64,000 nt of DNA from contig CALVEH010000001.1 in the NCBI GenBank assembly GCA_944326545.1, positions 197,422-261,421 on the forward strand. Direction: 5' to 3'. Below are positions 18,002-26,076 of this stretch, piece after piece. The position numbers and the translations under genes are program-made. The first letter of the stretch is position 1. Every line of letters starts with the position of its first letter. A model generated the notes under the pieces. That model was given only the letters and a program-made list of their open reading frames with translations. It searched no databases and was not told the origin of the DNA. The stretch is from Candidatus Gastranaerophilales bacterium. GTDB taxonomy: Bacteria > Cyanobacteriota > Vampirovibrionia > Gastranaerophilales > Gastranaerophilaceae.

Positions 18002-18107
18002 AAAAAACGCTTTGTTGCTTAAAACTTGTTAAAACTTGGTGTTTATGCTTCAATAGACTTGAACGCATTTGTTAAAGCGTGCTTTAACTTATTTCTAAAG
18101 CGTTTTT
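18002..18107 (+). promoter_or_regulatory. candidate attenuator leader of ndk-tgt
   Basis: Several mutually exclusive pairings precede the ndk ribosome site. GTTAAAGC-GT-GCTTTAAC (18071-18088) is a perfect hairpin. Its right arm can instead pair with TAAAGC at 18096-18101, which is followed by GTTTTT and so looks like a terminator. AAAAACGCTTT (18003-18013) is also fully complementary to AAAGCGTTTTT (18097-18107). These alternatives suggest a transcription attenuator; the trigger is unknown. Confidence 0.4.
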
Positions 18108-18126
18108 AGAATACTGGAGGACATTA

Positions 18127-18585
18127 ATGGACAGAACATTTGTAGCAATCAAACCTGACGGAGTTAAAAGAGGCTTGATCGGAAACATTATCAGAAGAAT
18201 TGAACACAAAGGTTACAAAATCGTTGGTTTAAAAATGCTTCAACCTACTTTGGAAATTGCAGAAAAACACTACGAAGAACATAAAGGTAAACCTTTTTAT
18301 CCTGAATTAATCAACTATATCACTTCAGGTCCGATTGTTGCTATGGTTGTTGAAGGCAAAAATGTTATTGAAGGTATGCGCCATATGATGGGTTCTACAG
18401 TACCTAACGATGCTCAAGTAGGTACAATTAGAGCTGATTTTGCACAAACAAAAGAATGTAACACAATTCACGGTTCTGATTGCTGCGAAAGTGCCGAAAG
18501 AGAAATTAATATCTACTTTAAGCCTGAAGAACTTTGCAGAGATTGGAAATCTATGATGGATTATGTTTGGGAAGATATGAAATAA
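18127..18585 (+). CDS. ndk: Nucleoside diphosphate kinase
   Basis: Transfers the gamma phosphate of ATP to nucleoside diphosphates through a phosphohistidine. 152 residues. RTFVAIKPDGVKRG opens the protein, RHMMGST binds nucleotide, and the catalytic histidine is at about 115 in NTIHGSDCCESAEREI. The usual serine after GSD is cysteine here, which is uncommon but outside the essential positions. A strong GGAGGA lies five to ten bases before the ATG. Its stop overlaps the tgt start (TAATG). Confidence 0.97.
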   Translation: MDRTFVAIKPDGVKRGLIGNIIRRIEHKGYKIVGLKMLQPTLEIAEKHYEEHKGKPFYPELINYITSGPIVAMVVEGKNVIEGMRHMMGSTVPNDAQVGTIRADFAQTKECNTIHGSDCCESAEREINIYFKPEELCRDWKSMMDYVWEDMK

Positions 18586-19706
18586 TGAAAAGCGATTTTT
18601 TCAGCTATGAATTATTAAATGAAGATAAAAAGACCGGAGCAAGAGCCGGTCTTTTGCATACACCTCACGGCGATATTGAAACACCTATTTTTATGCCGGT
18701 GGGGACAAATTCTGCTGTTAAAATGATGACAAACGACCATCTTAAAGATACCGGTGCTCAGATTATTTTGGGAAATTCTTATCACCTTTCTTTAAGACCC
18801 GGGAATAAATTAATCAAAGAGTTTGGCGGTTTGCATAAGTGGATGAACTGGGATAAACCGATTTTGACAGACTCTGGCGGGTTTCAGGTGTTTAGTCTTG
18901 CTGATTTGCGCAATATCTCAGAAGATGGCGTAAGATTTAAAGATGCCAAAACAGGTTCCGAATATTTCATTAATCCTGAAATATCTATGGAAATTCAACA
19001 AGATTTGGGTGCTGATATTGCAATGGCTTTTGATGAATGTGCGCCATATCCTTGTACATACGAAGAAGCCAAGCTCGCTATGGAACGTACTCATCGTTGG
19101 CTTGAAAGATGTTTCAAAGCACATACTCGTGACGATCAGGCACTTTTCCCTATTGTTCAGGGAGCTTTTTATGATGATTTAAGAAAAGAAAGTGCTCGTG
19201 TAATTTCTACATTTGACGCTGTTGGCTACGCAATAGGCGGTGTAAGTGTTGGGGAACCTGCCGATGTGAAAAATCATTTTGTAGGTTTAACTGCACCTTT
19301 GTTACCTCGTGAAAAACCAAGATATCTTATGGGTGTTGGAACTCCTGAAGATTTGTTAGACGGAATTTTGCGCGGTGTAGATATGTTTGATTGTGTGTTG
19401 CCGACAAGAAACGCTCGTCACGGTTCTTTCTTTACATCAGAAGGAAGAAAAATTATTAAAAATAAAGAGTTTGAAAGAGATGCTAGCCCTCTTGATTTAA
19501 ACTGTAATTGTTATGCCTGCCGCAATCATACAAAGGCATACATAAGACATCTTTATCGAGCTGGTGAAGCAACTGCTGCTATATTATTGAGTATTCACAA
19601 TATCCAATTCCTTATAGATCTTGTTAAAGAAGCTCGTAAGGCTATATTGGAAGACAGATATGAAGAATTTTATAATGAAAGAATGAAAAAGCTTTTTAGT
19701 AAGTAA
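18585..19706 (+). CDS. tgt: tRNA-guanine (queuine) transglycosylase
   Basis: Exchanges guanine 34 in GUN anticodons for the preQ1 base in queuosine synthesis. 373 residues from the ATG at 18585, which overlaps the ndk stop; a longer open frame starting at 18534 lies within ndk and is not used. Motifs: DSGGFQVFSL with the catalytic base region, FDECAPYPC, QGAFYDDLR, GGVSVGEP, MGVGTPEDLLDGILRGVDMF then DCVLPTRNARHG carrying the nucleophilic Asp, and the zinc site CNCYAC with a following His. Complete and standard length. Confidence 0.97.
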   Translation: MKSDFFSYELLNEDKKTGARAGLLHTPHGDIETPIFMPVGTNSAVKMMTNDHLKDTGAQIILGNSYHLSLRPGNKLIKEFGGLHKWMNWDKPILTDSGGFQVFSLADLRNISEDGVRFKDAKTGSEYFINPEISMEIQQDLGADIAMAFDECAPYPCTYEEAKLAMERTHRWLERCFKAHTRDDQALFPIVQGAFYDDLRKESARVISTFDAVGYAIGGVSVGEPADVKNHFVGLTAPLLPREKPRYLMGVGTPEDLLDGILRGVDMFDCVLPTRNARHGSFFTSEGRKIIKNKEFERDASPLDLNCNCYACRNHTKAYIRHLYRAGEATAAILLSIHNIQFLIDLVKEARKAILEDRYEEFYNERMKKLFSK

Positions 19707-19785
19707 GTTTTATTAATAAAAGACAAGTATCTAAAAAATCATTATTTTATCTTTTTCATTTCTTTTTTTTGAGACTATAAAAAAA

Positions 19786-19812
19786 GACCCTTAATATTTA
19801 AGGGCCTTTTTT
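19786..19812 (-). terminator. terminator of nrdJ (possibly also tgt)
   Basis: Stem around CCCTTAA / TTAAGGG, with an A-run on one side (T6 on the minus strand) and a T6 run on the plus side, between the convergent tgt and nrdJ genes. Confidence 0.85.
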
Positions 19813-19828
19813 ATTAATTTAAGTATAT

Positions 19829-21853
19829 TTATGAACAACCTGAGTATCCGCAGTTAAGACAGATAAAGCATCCTTCACCATAACCAAGAACAGCACCGCA
19901 TTCAGGACATTTGTGTTCTTCGCCTTCGTGCTGAGCTTCAGGAAGCTCTATTTTGGTTTCTGCTTTAGGTGCGTCGATTGCTTTAATTTCAGGCATTTTT
20001 TTATCGTCTTTTTTCTCAAGGTTCATAGGTTGGAATTGTCTTGAGTTGTTACGATAAACTGTTATACCTTTCAAGTTGTTTTCATAAGCTAACAGGTAAG
20101 AATCTGCAACATCTTGTCTTGTTGCATTTTCTTCAAAGTTAACTGTTTTAGAAACAGCATTGTCTGTGTGAAGTTGGAATGCAGCTTGCATTTTTACGTG
20201 CCAGTAAGGTGATACGTCGTGAGCTGCAACAAAGATTTTCTTAGCTTCGGCAGGAACTTCGTCACAGTGAGCAGCTGTTCCGTCGATTGAAATCTTTTTC
20301 ATCAATTCTTCTGAATAGAAGCCGTGAGATTTTGCGTATTCTTCAAAAATCGGGTTAACTTCCATCATGATTGTTCCATCCATAACGTCACGGATGAATA
20401 CAAGTCCGAATAAAGGTTCAACACCGCCTGATGCGTTTGCAATCATTGAGATTGTACCAGTTGGAGCAATACAAGTTGTAGTTGCGTTTCTGATACCGTA
20501 TTTTGCAATTTGAGCATCCAAGTCAGCCCACATTTCATCTGTGATGATGCCTGCTGATTTGCCTTGGTATTTATAAGTTAAGAAAGGTTTTCCGTCTTTA
20601 AACACACCGTCATAGACGCTTCCTTTGAAGTTACCAAATCTGCCTCTTTCTTTTGAAAGTTCGATTGATTTAACTTTTGATTGATAATCGATAAATTCCA
20701 TAACTTGAGAAGCAAGTTTAGTACCTTCTTCTGAGTTGTATGCGATACCCATTTTCATAAGCATATCAGCCCAACCCATTACACCAAGACCGATTTTACG
20801 GTTGTTTTGTACCATTTCTGCAATTTGTGGAAGCGGATAATTGTTGATTGCAATTACGTTATCCAAGAAGTGGATAGCTGTTTTAGTTGTTTCAGCCAAT
20901 TTATCCCAGTCAACGCTGTAGTTGCCTTTTTCGCCTTTAAGCATTAAACCGAGGTTGATAGAACCAAGGTTGCAAGCTTCGTAAGGAAGCAATGGAACTT
21001 CTCCGCAAGGGTTTGTTGATTCGATTTCACCGATTAACGGAGTTGGGTTGTCGTAGTTCATGTGATCGATAAAGATGATACCCGGTTCACCGTTTTTCCA
21101 AGCACCTTCTACGATTAAATCAAATACAGCTTTTGCATTTAATTTACCAACAGGTTGTTTAGTTCTTGGGTGAATTAATTCGTAATCTGTATCTGCTTTT
21201 AAAGCTTCCATAAATTTGTCTGTAACAGCAACTGAAATATTGAAGTTGTTTAATTTAAAGTTGTCTGATTTACAGTTAATAAAATCTAAGATATCAGGGT
21301 GGTCAATTCTTAAGATACCCATGTTTGCGCCACGTCTTGTACCACCTTGTTTAACGGCTTCTGTTGCAGCGTTAAATACTTCCATAAAACTTACAGGGCC
21401 TGAAGAAACACCCATTGTTGAACGTACAACGTCATTTTTAGGTCTTAATCTTGAGAAAGAAAAACCTGTACCACCACCTGATTTGTGTATTAATGCAGTG
21501 TTTTTAACTGTTTCAAAAATACCTTCCAATGAATCTTCTACAGGAAGTACGAAACAAGCAGCCAATTGACCCAATTCTCTACCTGCGTTCATCAATGTAG
21601 GTGAGTTTGGCATAAAGTAGCGTTTTGTAATGAAGTTATAAAATTCTTTTGTTGTTTTTGCAACATCTTCTTGAGTTGCGCCGAACTTTTTATCAGCTTC
21701 TGCAAGTGTAGAAGCAACTCTCAAGAACAAATCTTCAGGTCTTTCTGTAGGATTGCCTTGAGCATCTCTTTTTAAATATCTTTTCTCCAAAACTTTGATG
21801 GCATTTTTGGATAAGTTAAGTTTTTCTTCCGTACAATCGGTTAATTGACTCAC
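19829..21853 (-). CDS. nrdJ: Class II (adenosylcobalamin-dependent) ribonucleotide reductase
   Basis: Makes deoxyribonucleotides using a thiyl radical generated from adenosylcobalamin, with no need for oxygen. 674 residues. ACFVLPVEDSLEGIF carries the first redox cysteine, GGTGFSFSRLRP is the substrate loop, and NPCGEVPLLPYEACNLGSIN near 280 holds the Asn-Cys-Glu catalytic trio. PTGTISMIANASGGVEPLF follows. The C-terminus carries CPECG and CFICLNCGYSGCS, the flexible zinc-ribbon and redox tail. There is no N-terminal ATP-cone, so dATP activity control is absent. GTG start with GGGGAG nine bases upstream. The cobO gene at 59992 supplies the cofactor. Confidence 0.96.
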   Translation of the reverse strand: MSQLTDCTEEKLNLSKNAIKVLEKRYLKRDAQGNPTERPEDLFLRVASTLAEADKKFGATQEDVAKTTKEFYNFITKRYFMPNSPTLMNAGRELGQLAACFVLPVEDSLEGIFETVKNTALIHKSGGGTGFSFSRLRPKNDVVRSTMGVSSGPVSFMEVFNAATEAVKQGGTRRGANMGILRIDHPDILDFINCKSDNFKLNNFNISVAVTDKFMEALKADTDYELIHPRTKQPVGKLNAKAVFDLIVEGAWKNGEPGIIFIDHMNYDNPTPLIGEIESTNPCGEVPLLPYEACNLGSINLGLMLKGEKGNYSVDWDKLAETTKTAIHFLDNVIAINNYPLPQIAEMVQNNRKIGLGVMGWADMLMKMGIAYNSEEGTKLASQVMEFIDYQSKVKSIELSKERGRFGNFKGSVYDGVFKDGKPFLTYKYQGKSAGIITDEMWADLDAQIAKYGIRNATTTCIAPTGTISMIANASGGVEPLFGLVFIRDVMDGTIMMEVNPIFEEYAKSHGFYSEELMKKISIDGTAAHCDEVPAEAKKIFVAAHDVSPYWHVKMQAAFQLHTDNAVSKTVNFEENATRQDVADSYLLAYENNLKGITVYRNNSRQFQPMNLEKKDDKKMPEIKAIDAPKAETKIELPEAQHEGEEHKCPECGAVLGYGEGCFICLNCGYSGCS

Positions 21854-22271
21854 GTTTTGTTTCTCCCCAAATCTACTAAATAATACTACTTAATATTTAT
21901 TGTATTACAAATAGCCCATGACGTGTGCTTTTTTATGCAAGAAAATGTTGCAAAGTTTACAATTATCAGGCATTGACATTTTTTTTAAAGCAATCATGTT
22001 GAACAATGTCAACAGGCATGGCTCATATTTGATTAATTTAAATTGTAACAAGATAGTTTGGCTCATTGTTTTGTTCAATTCATTTTTGCTGTCTTTACAT
22101 GTTAAATTCTGTTAAGCAGATGCGAGGCTTATCTAGAGCTGTTTTGGGTGGTTTGTAGAAATTTTTGTGCGATTTTAGGCAATTTTGAAAAAAATAAAAA
22201 CTTTATAAAAGAGTAAGTGATTTTGGAAAATTTAGTGCAAGGTTAATTTTTTTTAGGAAGGTTGGTAAATT
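21854..22271. other. 418-base intergenic region between divergent nrdJ and 22272 gene
   Basis: No gene is supported here. One open frame of 65 codons at 21918-22115 has no ribosome site and looks random. I searched by eye for the cobalamin riboswitch B12 box and an NrdR box ahead of nrdJ and found neither. GGAAGG at 22257-22262 is the ribosome site of the downstream gene. Confidence 0.6.
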
Positions 22272-22820
22272 ATGACAGTATTTTTAGGTTCTCCTACATT
22301 GACAACAATAGCACCTCTTGTTTCAAGTGATAAAGGTTCGTTTGGTAACAGAGTAAATTGTGCAGGTTCACAAGCTTGGAATGCTATTGCAACAGGAGCA
22401 ACCGTTGGTGCTACTGTTGTTGTTACTGATTATGCGGTAAAACATAAAGATCAATTTTCAAAATTGTATAATGGGACAAAAGATGTTGCTCAAATGGCAG
22501 TAGATTCAAAAGTAGGTCAAAAAGCCACATCTTATCTTAAGGGACTTGGTACAAAAATTAAAGAAACAACATTGTTTAAAGATGCTGCCAAATTTATTTC
22601 TAAAATGCAAGGTAAGTTTAAACCTATAGCTAAAAAAGTAAGCTCTTTCTTGACTCCATATGTAAAAATGGCAAAAAATGCTTTCAATAAGTTGCCTAAG
22701 GGTGGAAAAGTTGCCTTTGTAGCAGCAATTGGTTTAGCTCTTTTGAACGGTATTTACAAATCAGGTCAAATTGATCAAAAGTATACAGACAGAGCTAAGA
22801 TGGAAAAAAATATGGTATAA
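22272..22820 (+). CDS. Ala/Lys-rich hypothetical protein
   Basis: Unassigned protein of 182 residues. An N-terminal Gly/Ala/Val/Thr-rich segment (about 34-58) could insert in a membrane. A Lys-rich helical middle (KDVAQMAVDSKVGQKATSYL and similar) follows, then a second hydrophobic segment near 152-172 (KVAFVAAIGLALLNGIY) and a charged tail. Strong GGAAGG ribosome site nine bases before the ATG and a perfect terminator directly after the stop show that it is a well expressed single-gene unit. Function unknown. Confidence 0.72.
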   Translation: MTVFLGSPTLTTIAPLVSSDKGSFGNRVNCAGSQAWNAIATGATVGATVVVTDYAVKHKDQFSKLYNGTKDVAQMAVDSKVGQKATSYLKGLGTKIKETTLFKDAAKFISKMQGKFKPIAKKVSSFLTPYVKMAKNAFNKLPKGGKVAFVAAIGLALLNGIYKSGQIDQKYTDRAKMEKNMV

Positions 22821-22829
22821 AGAATTTCC

Positions 22830-22868
22830 AAACGGATTGTTAAAATTATTTTAACAATCCGTTTTTAT
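22830..22868 (+). terminator. terminator of the 22272-22820 gene
   Basis: A 16-base perfect stem (AAACGGATTGTTAAAA and its complement) with a short loop, followed by TTTTTATTTT. Confidence 0.92.
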
Positions 22869-23073
22869 TTTGATTATTTTGTAAATACGAGATTAAGTGA
22901 TTAAAATTTAATTTAGTGTCGCAGTTGCCGTCTCGATTTTTGAACTGCAACTGCTCTCCTTTTCAAGACGTTATTCCCAAAATTCATTCGTGTCTTCCTT
23001 TCGCGAAACCTAACATTTAGTCAGTTTTTGCTCGGCAGAGTGATTTTTATCACGAATTTTTGTCAGACAGAAT
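22869..23073. other. non-coding stretch with short hairpins
   Basis: No open frame of note. GCAGTTG and CAACTGC (22921-22927 and 22948-22954) form a 7-bp stem, and GTGATTTTTATCAC lies near 23040. AAGACG and CGTGTCTT around 22974-23000 can also pair. The stretch lies beyond the 3' end of the minus-strand RNA candidate at 23074-23310. Nothing here identifies a known RNA. Confidence 0.35.
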
Positions 23074-23310
23074 AAAAAAAACGGCTTAATCAAAGTTGAT
23101 TAAACCGTTGGAATGAAAATTTCTTTTGCATTCCTCGTCATTGTGTGGATTTTGTGAAGTGTGTGAAGTGTGAAGTGTGAAGTAAATTAAGTAAGTAGTA
23201 AGTTTTAAATCTTTTGTTTCTCTAATATCTCTAAAGTGTTTATGTGGTGTTTAACCGATGTGGTTTTTGTTTTATCCTGTGTTTGTTTTCTCTGTTCTCT
23301 TTATATCTCT
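23074..23310 (-). ncRNA. candidate structured non-coding RNA, copy A
   Basis: On the minus strand just downstream of holB. A promoter-like block (GTTACG, then GGCAATT, then TTTATATAA) leads to ACGAGAGATA with AGAGAA and AGAGAAAA runs. A long A/C-rich, G-poor section with repeated ACTTCAC follows. The 3' end has hairpin GGAATG...CATTCC after ACGA, then terminator ACGGTTTAATCA / TGATTAAGCCGT and T8. The same order, including the identical TACGAGAGATA and ACGAGGAAT blocks, occurs at 61066-61242. No ORF is present. The 5' end is inferred from the -10 position. Confidence 0.55.
23081..23109 (-). terminator. terminator of ncRNA candidate A
   Basis: Twelve-base stem with one mismatch (plus strand acggcttaatca / tgattaaaccgt) and T8 on the minus strand at 23074-23081. 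It also is the first terminator after holB. Confidence 0.8.
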
Positions 23311-23394
23311 CGTACTTATATAAACAATTCTTTTTATAAAAAATTGCCATATTAATGTTATAAAAAGTATATATCCGTAACAAAACTTAACAAA

Positions 23395-24339
23395 TTATGT
23401 CAGAAACGAAAAGAATAAATCCTCTAAAACCAGTCGAGGTCTGATATAAGCTTCTATTTGCTTTTTTGCGTGTTGAACTTTTAGTATATCTTTTTTTATT
23501 TTTTGAACAAGTAATTTGTTGTTTAGATTAGATTTAATCCTTTGAGCAAAATAATATTCTAGACAATCAAGAGCATATTCTGCGCTGTAGCCTTTTTCGT
23601 TTATCGCCGTTTCGAGGTTGTCTACTGTATTTATTACATTAACTTTTTTTATATTTGGATAATCCGCCATTACTGAGGTTAAAAATTCTATATCGTAGCT
23701 TTGTGCGTTATATGAAGGCACATAAAAACACTGAGAACGAGAAATAATTGTTTCAATAATATCTTCTTTGTCTGAAGTTAAAAACAGAAACAGTGTTTTT
23801 TCAGGCGGTTCTTCTATTGATTTGAGCATTGAGTTTGCAGAAGCTTCAATTAAAACGTCTCTGGTTAATGGTTTTGGTTGCCAAATTTCTTGAGGAAATT
23901 TAAATTTTAAATCAGCAAATTCGTCCAAATGTCTTTGTTGGATTTCTGTGGGTTCTGTAAGTTCTGAATCACAAAAAATAAATACTCTGTAGTAATCTGA
24001 TGAGTTAATCAAGCTGTTGTTTACCATAAGGGTTTGTTTTATTGATATTACTTTGCTTGATGTATCATCAGACGGTTTGTTGTCGTTTTTGGTTATGGTA
24101 AGTACTGCAGGATGTTGGTTGTTTCTTATCCAATTGCAGTTTATGCAATCGCAGTTGTAAGCACCGTCTTTTTGACAGTTTAGTTGTCTTGCTATTTCCA
24201 TTGCAAGGTAATATTGAGAAACTATGTCCTGTCCGTAAAGCACAAGCGATTGTGCGAAGCTGCGGTTTTGGTTTTTTAGTGCAGTTTCAAAGTAGTTTGT
24301 AAAATATTCAAATTTTCTTTTAAAAATCGGGTGGAACAT
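23395..24339 (-). CDS. holB: DNA polymerase III delta-prime subunit
   Basis: Clamp-loader subunit of 314 residues in the AAA+ family. After SLVLYGQDIVSQYYLA (degenerate P-loop, as usual in delta-prime) comes the zinc module C-x8-C-x-C-x2-C (CQKDGAYNCDCINC), then SIEEPPEKTLFLFLTSDKED (sensor 1 region) and TIISRSQCFYVPS with the SRC motif. The C-terminal third is the oligomerisation collar. It begins seven bases after the stop of holA, so the two delta subunits are made together. The A-type RNA element begins just past its stop. Confidence 0.88.
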   Translation of the reverse strand: MFHPIFKRKFEYFTNYFETALKNQNRSFAQSLVLYGQDIVSQYYLAMEIARQLNCQKDGAYNCDCINCNWIRNNQHPAVLTITKNDNKPSDDTSSKVISIKQTLMVNNSLINSSDYYRVFIFCDSELTEPTEIQQRHLDEFADLKFKFPQEIWQPKPLTRDVLIEASANSMLKSIEEPPEKTLFLFLTSDKEDIIETIISRSQCFYVPSYNAQSYDIEFLTSVMADYPNIKKVNVINTVDNLETAINEKGYSAEYALDCLEYYFAQRIKSNLNNKLLVQKIKKDILKVQHAKKQIEAYIRPRLVLEDLFFSFLT

Positions 24340-24346
24340 AAATCCT

Positions 24347-25318
24347 CTAATTTAGTAATGCAAGTTCAACAGGCAGTTCATAAAATGACATTTCTCCTGT
24401 TTTTACTCTGTATTCTGCTTCAAGCAGGTTTTTTCTTATTTGTATAAGTCTGTCCATAGGAACTTTTTTTAATTTTTCCAACTGCTTTTTCACTATGAAT
24501 TCGGGCAGGTGATTTTTCGATGCAATTTCAAACGGACTCTTATCGACAGAGTCAACTTTTATGCTTGCAAGTTTTGCAAAATTTGTTTGTAAAACAGCTA
24601 GTATTTCTAAGTAATGTTTGTTTGTGCAAAGTTTTTGAAACTCCAATAAGGCCTTATCTTTTTCGCCTTTTAGTATGTAATCCGTCAAAACAAATATATC
24701 TTCTGTTGAGGTGCAAATATTTTGAATGTCTTCTTTTTTTACGGCTTTGGTTGGATAAATTGCCAGTTTGAGTTTGTCTAGTTCGGCATTTATTATACGC
24801 AAATTAGTGCCGAGTCTTTCTATCAAAAATTGAGTTACATCTGATGCCATAATCAGATCTTTTTGTTTTGCTTGCTTTTGTATCCAAGAAGGAAGCTCCT
24901 TGCTGTATGGTTTCCATTCCGGGAATTCTGTAACAGTTGCATATTTAGTGAGAATTTTATACAGCTTTCTTCTTGTATCGATTTTTTTTGTACTTTCTCT
25001 TTCTATTTTGCAGACAAAAACAATGTTTAGTGTATCAGGTATGGTTTGGATTGTTTCTTCAATTTGCTTGATTTCTTTATCGTCAAAACTGATTTTGCCT
25101 TTTGTATCGAAAAAGTATTTTTCGCAGCTAATGACAGCTAAAATACTGCCAAACATAAGTGATGGTGTTCTTAGTACATCCATTAGTTCTGCAAATTTTG
25201 GGTTGTCATATACACGGTAGTTTGTGGAAAGAAAAGATTTGTCCACGAGTTTGTCTTTGAGCTTATGAAGCTCTGTTTCCATCAAATAATCTTCTTGTCC
25301 GTGATAAAAATACAGCAT
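24347..25318 (-). CDS. holA: DNA polymerase III delta subunit
   Basis: Clamp-opening subunit of the sliding clamp loader, 323 residues. FYHGQEDYLMETELHKLKDK is the typical N-terminal block (GxxxYLxxxxL), followed by the clamp-contact region (LRTPSLMFGSILAVI), the helical linker and C-terminal collar with LEILAVLQTNFAKLASIK. A minus-strand TACAAT at 25325-25330 lies six bases before the ATG with no ribosome site, suggesting a leaderless message. Paired with holB. Confidence 0.9.
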   Translation of the reverse strand: MLYFYHGQEDYLMETELHKLKDKLVDKSFLSTNYRVYDNPKFAELMDVLRTPSLMFGSILAVISCEKYFFDTKGKISFDDKEIKQIEETIQTIPDTLNIVFVCKIERESTKKIDTRRKLYKILTKYATVTEFPEWKPYSKELPSWIQKQAKQKDLIMASDVTQFLIERLGTNLRIINAELDKLKLAIYPTKAVKKEDIQNICTSTEDIFVLTDYILKGEKDKALLEFQKLCTNKHYLEILAVLQTNFAKLASIKVDSVDKSPFEIASKNHLPEFIVKKQLEKLKKVPMDRLIQIRKNLLEAEYRVKTGEMSFYELPVELALLN

Positions 25319-25324
25319 AGATTT

Positions 25325-25330
25325 ATTGTA
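25325..25330 (-). promoter_or_regulatory. -10 box for leaderless holA
   Basis: Minus-strand TACAAT with six bases to the holA ATG and no Shine-Dalgarno between them. Confidence 0.5.
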
Positions 25331-25355
25331 ACACGTATAAACTCTTTTAGATAAG

Positions 25356-25383
25356 AAAAACCGCTTTGAGTATCAAAGCGGCT
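25356..25383 (-). terminator. terminator of rpsP
   Basis: Stem CCGCTTTGA / TCAAAGCGG with three-base loop and T5 on the minus strand, 35 bases past the rpsP stop. Confidence 0.88.
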
Positions 25384-25417
25384 TAATAAGTGTTCTTTTC
25401 CCCTGTTAAACTTTTAA

Positions 25418-25801
25418 CTAAGCTTCTGCAGATGCTTCTTCAGCTGGGGCAGCTTCAGCTTCTGCTGCCGCAGCAGCTGCTGCAGCTTGAGCTTCTTTTT
25501 CAGCTTCCAATTTAGCTAATGCTTTTTTAGAAAGTTTCTTTTCTGTTTTTGGTTGATAGTTCAAAGTACCGTCTTCGTTGCAGTTTTTGATTAAATATTG
25601 AACTGTTTCAGTCGGTTTTGCACCTTTAGCAATCCATTCTAAAGCAGTAGCTTTGTCAAGTTTCATTTCTTTTGTTTTAGGATTGTAGTGACCCAATTCG
25701 CAGATTGGTCTGCCTTCTCTTTTTTGTAAGTCGTTGATAACAACGATTCTGAAAGTAGGGTTCTTTTTATATCCGAGTCTTTTTAATCTGATTTTAACCA
25801 T
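25418..25801 (-). CDS. rpsP: 30S ribosomal protein S16
   Basis: Ribosomal protein of 127 residues. The S16 core MVKIRLKRLGYKKNPTFRIV, RPICELGHYNP and PTETVQYLIKN is intact to about residue 82. An extra C-terminal tail of about 45 residues is Lys-rich, then almost pure Ala/Glu (EAQAAAAAAAAEAEAAPAEE), and is likely disordered; such tails are known in several phyla. AGGAG lies 11 bases before the ATG. It is preceded by a structured 5' leader (25837-25903) and is monocistronic here rather than with rimM, trmD and rplS. Confidence 0.97.
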   Translation of the reverse strand: MVKIRLKRLGYKKNPTFRIVVINDLQKREGRPICELGHYNPKTKEMKLDKATALEWIAKGAKPTETVQYLIKNCNEDGTLNYQPKTEKKLSKKALAKLEAEKEAQAAAAAAAAEAEAAPAEEASAEA

Positions 25802-25836
25802 TTTGGCTTTTTCTCCTGTTGTTTTGTTGTTCTAAA

Positions 25837-25903
25837 ACGCTCCCATCGGGCGGTCTTTCAGCCATAAGACCCTTTTTACAAGAGGATTAATCCCTTGGGG
25901 CGT
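25837..25903 (-). promoter_or_regulatory. structured 5' leader of rpsP
   Basis: On the minus strand ACGCCCCA pairs with TGGGAGCGT over about 60 bases (one bulge). Inside are the near-palindrome AAGGGATTAATCCTCTT and the 6-bp hairpin GGTCTT-ATGGCTGA-AAGACC, giving a three-way junction shape. It is much more GC-rich than its surroundings. Ribosomal protein operons often carry leaders that bind the protein product; that role is inferred. Confidence 0.45.
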
Positions 25904-26048
25904 CTCTCTATACTTATCAAACCACAAGCACATTTTAGAATCAAGCAAACATAATGTTTTCAAAGATAAGTTTAAGTAATGTAACAATATTGCCAATTTT
26001 TGAAATTAGAGACTTTTTAAACACTTTATATATATGTGATTCATGCAG

Positions 26049-26054
26049 TATAAT
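26049..26054 (+). promoter_or_regulatory. -10 box before 26077 gene
   Basis: Perfect TATAAT. It places transcription start near 26061 and so excludes the longer reading frame beginning at 25954, supporting the ATG at 26077. Confidence 0.5.
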
Positions 26055-26076
26055 AGAGTGGTGGGATAGCATTAGT

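Noticed and set aside
18534-18584. Longer tgt start within ndk
   Set aside because: It would overlap the whole ndk end, and the ATG at 18585 is joined by TAATG coupling.
21918-22115. Open frame of 65 codons between nrdJ and the 22272 gene
   Set aside because: No ribosome site, random composition, no terminator or promoter of its own.
21854-22271. Cobalamin riboswitch or NrdR boxes upstream of nrdJ
   Set aside because: I searched both strands by eye for the B12 box and NrdR box patterns and did not find them; a covariance-model scan would be decisive.
25954-26076. Upstream extension of the 26077 gene
   Set aside because: The extension covers a perfect TATAAT and lacks a ribosome site, so the shorter start is better.
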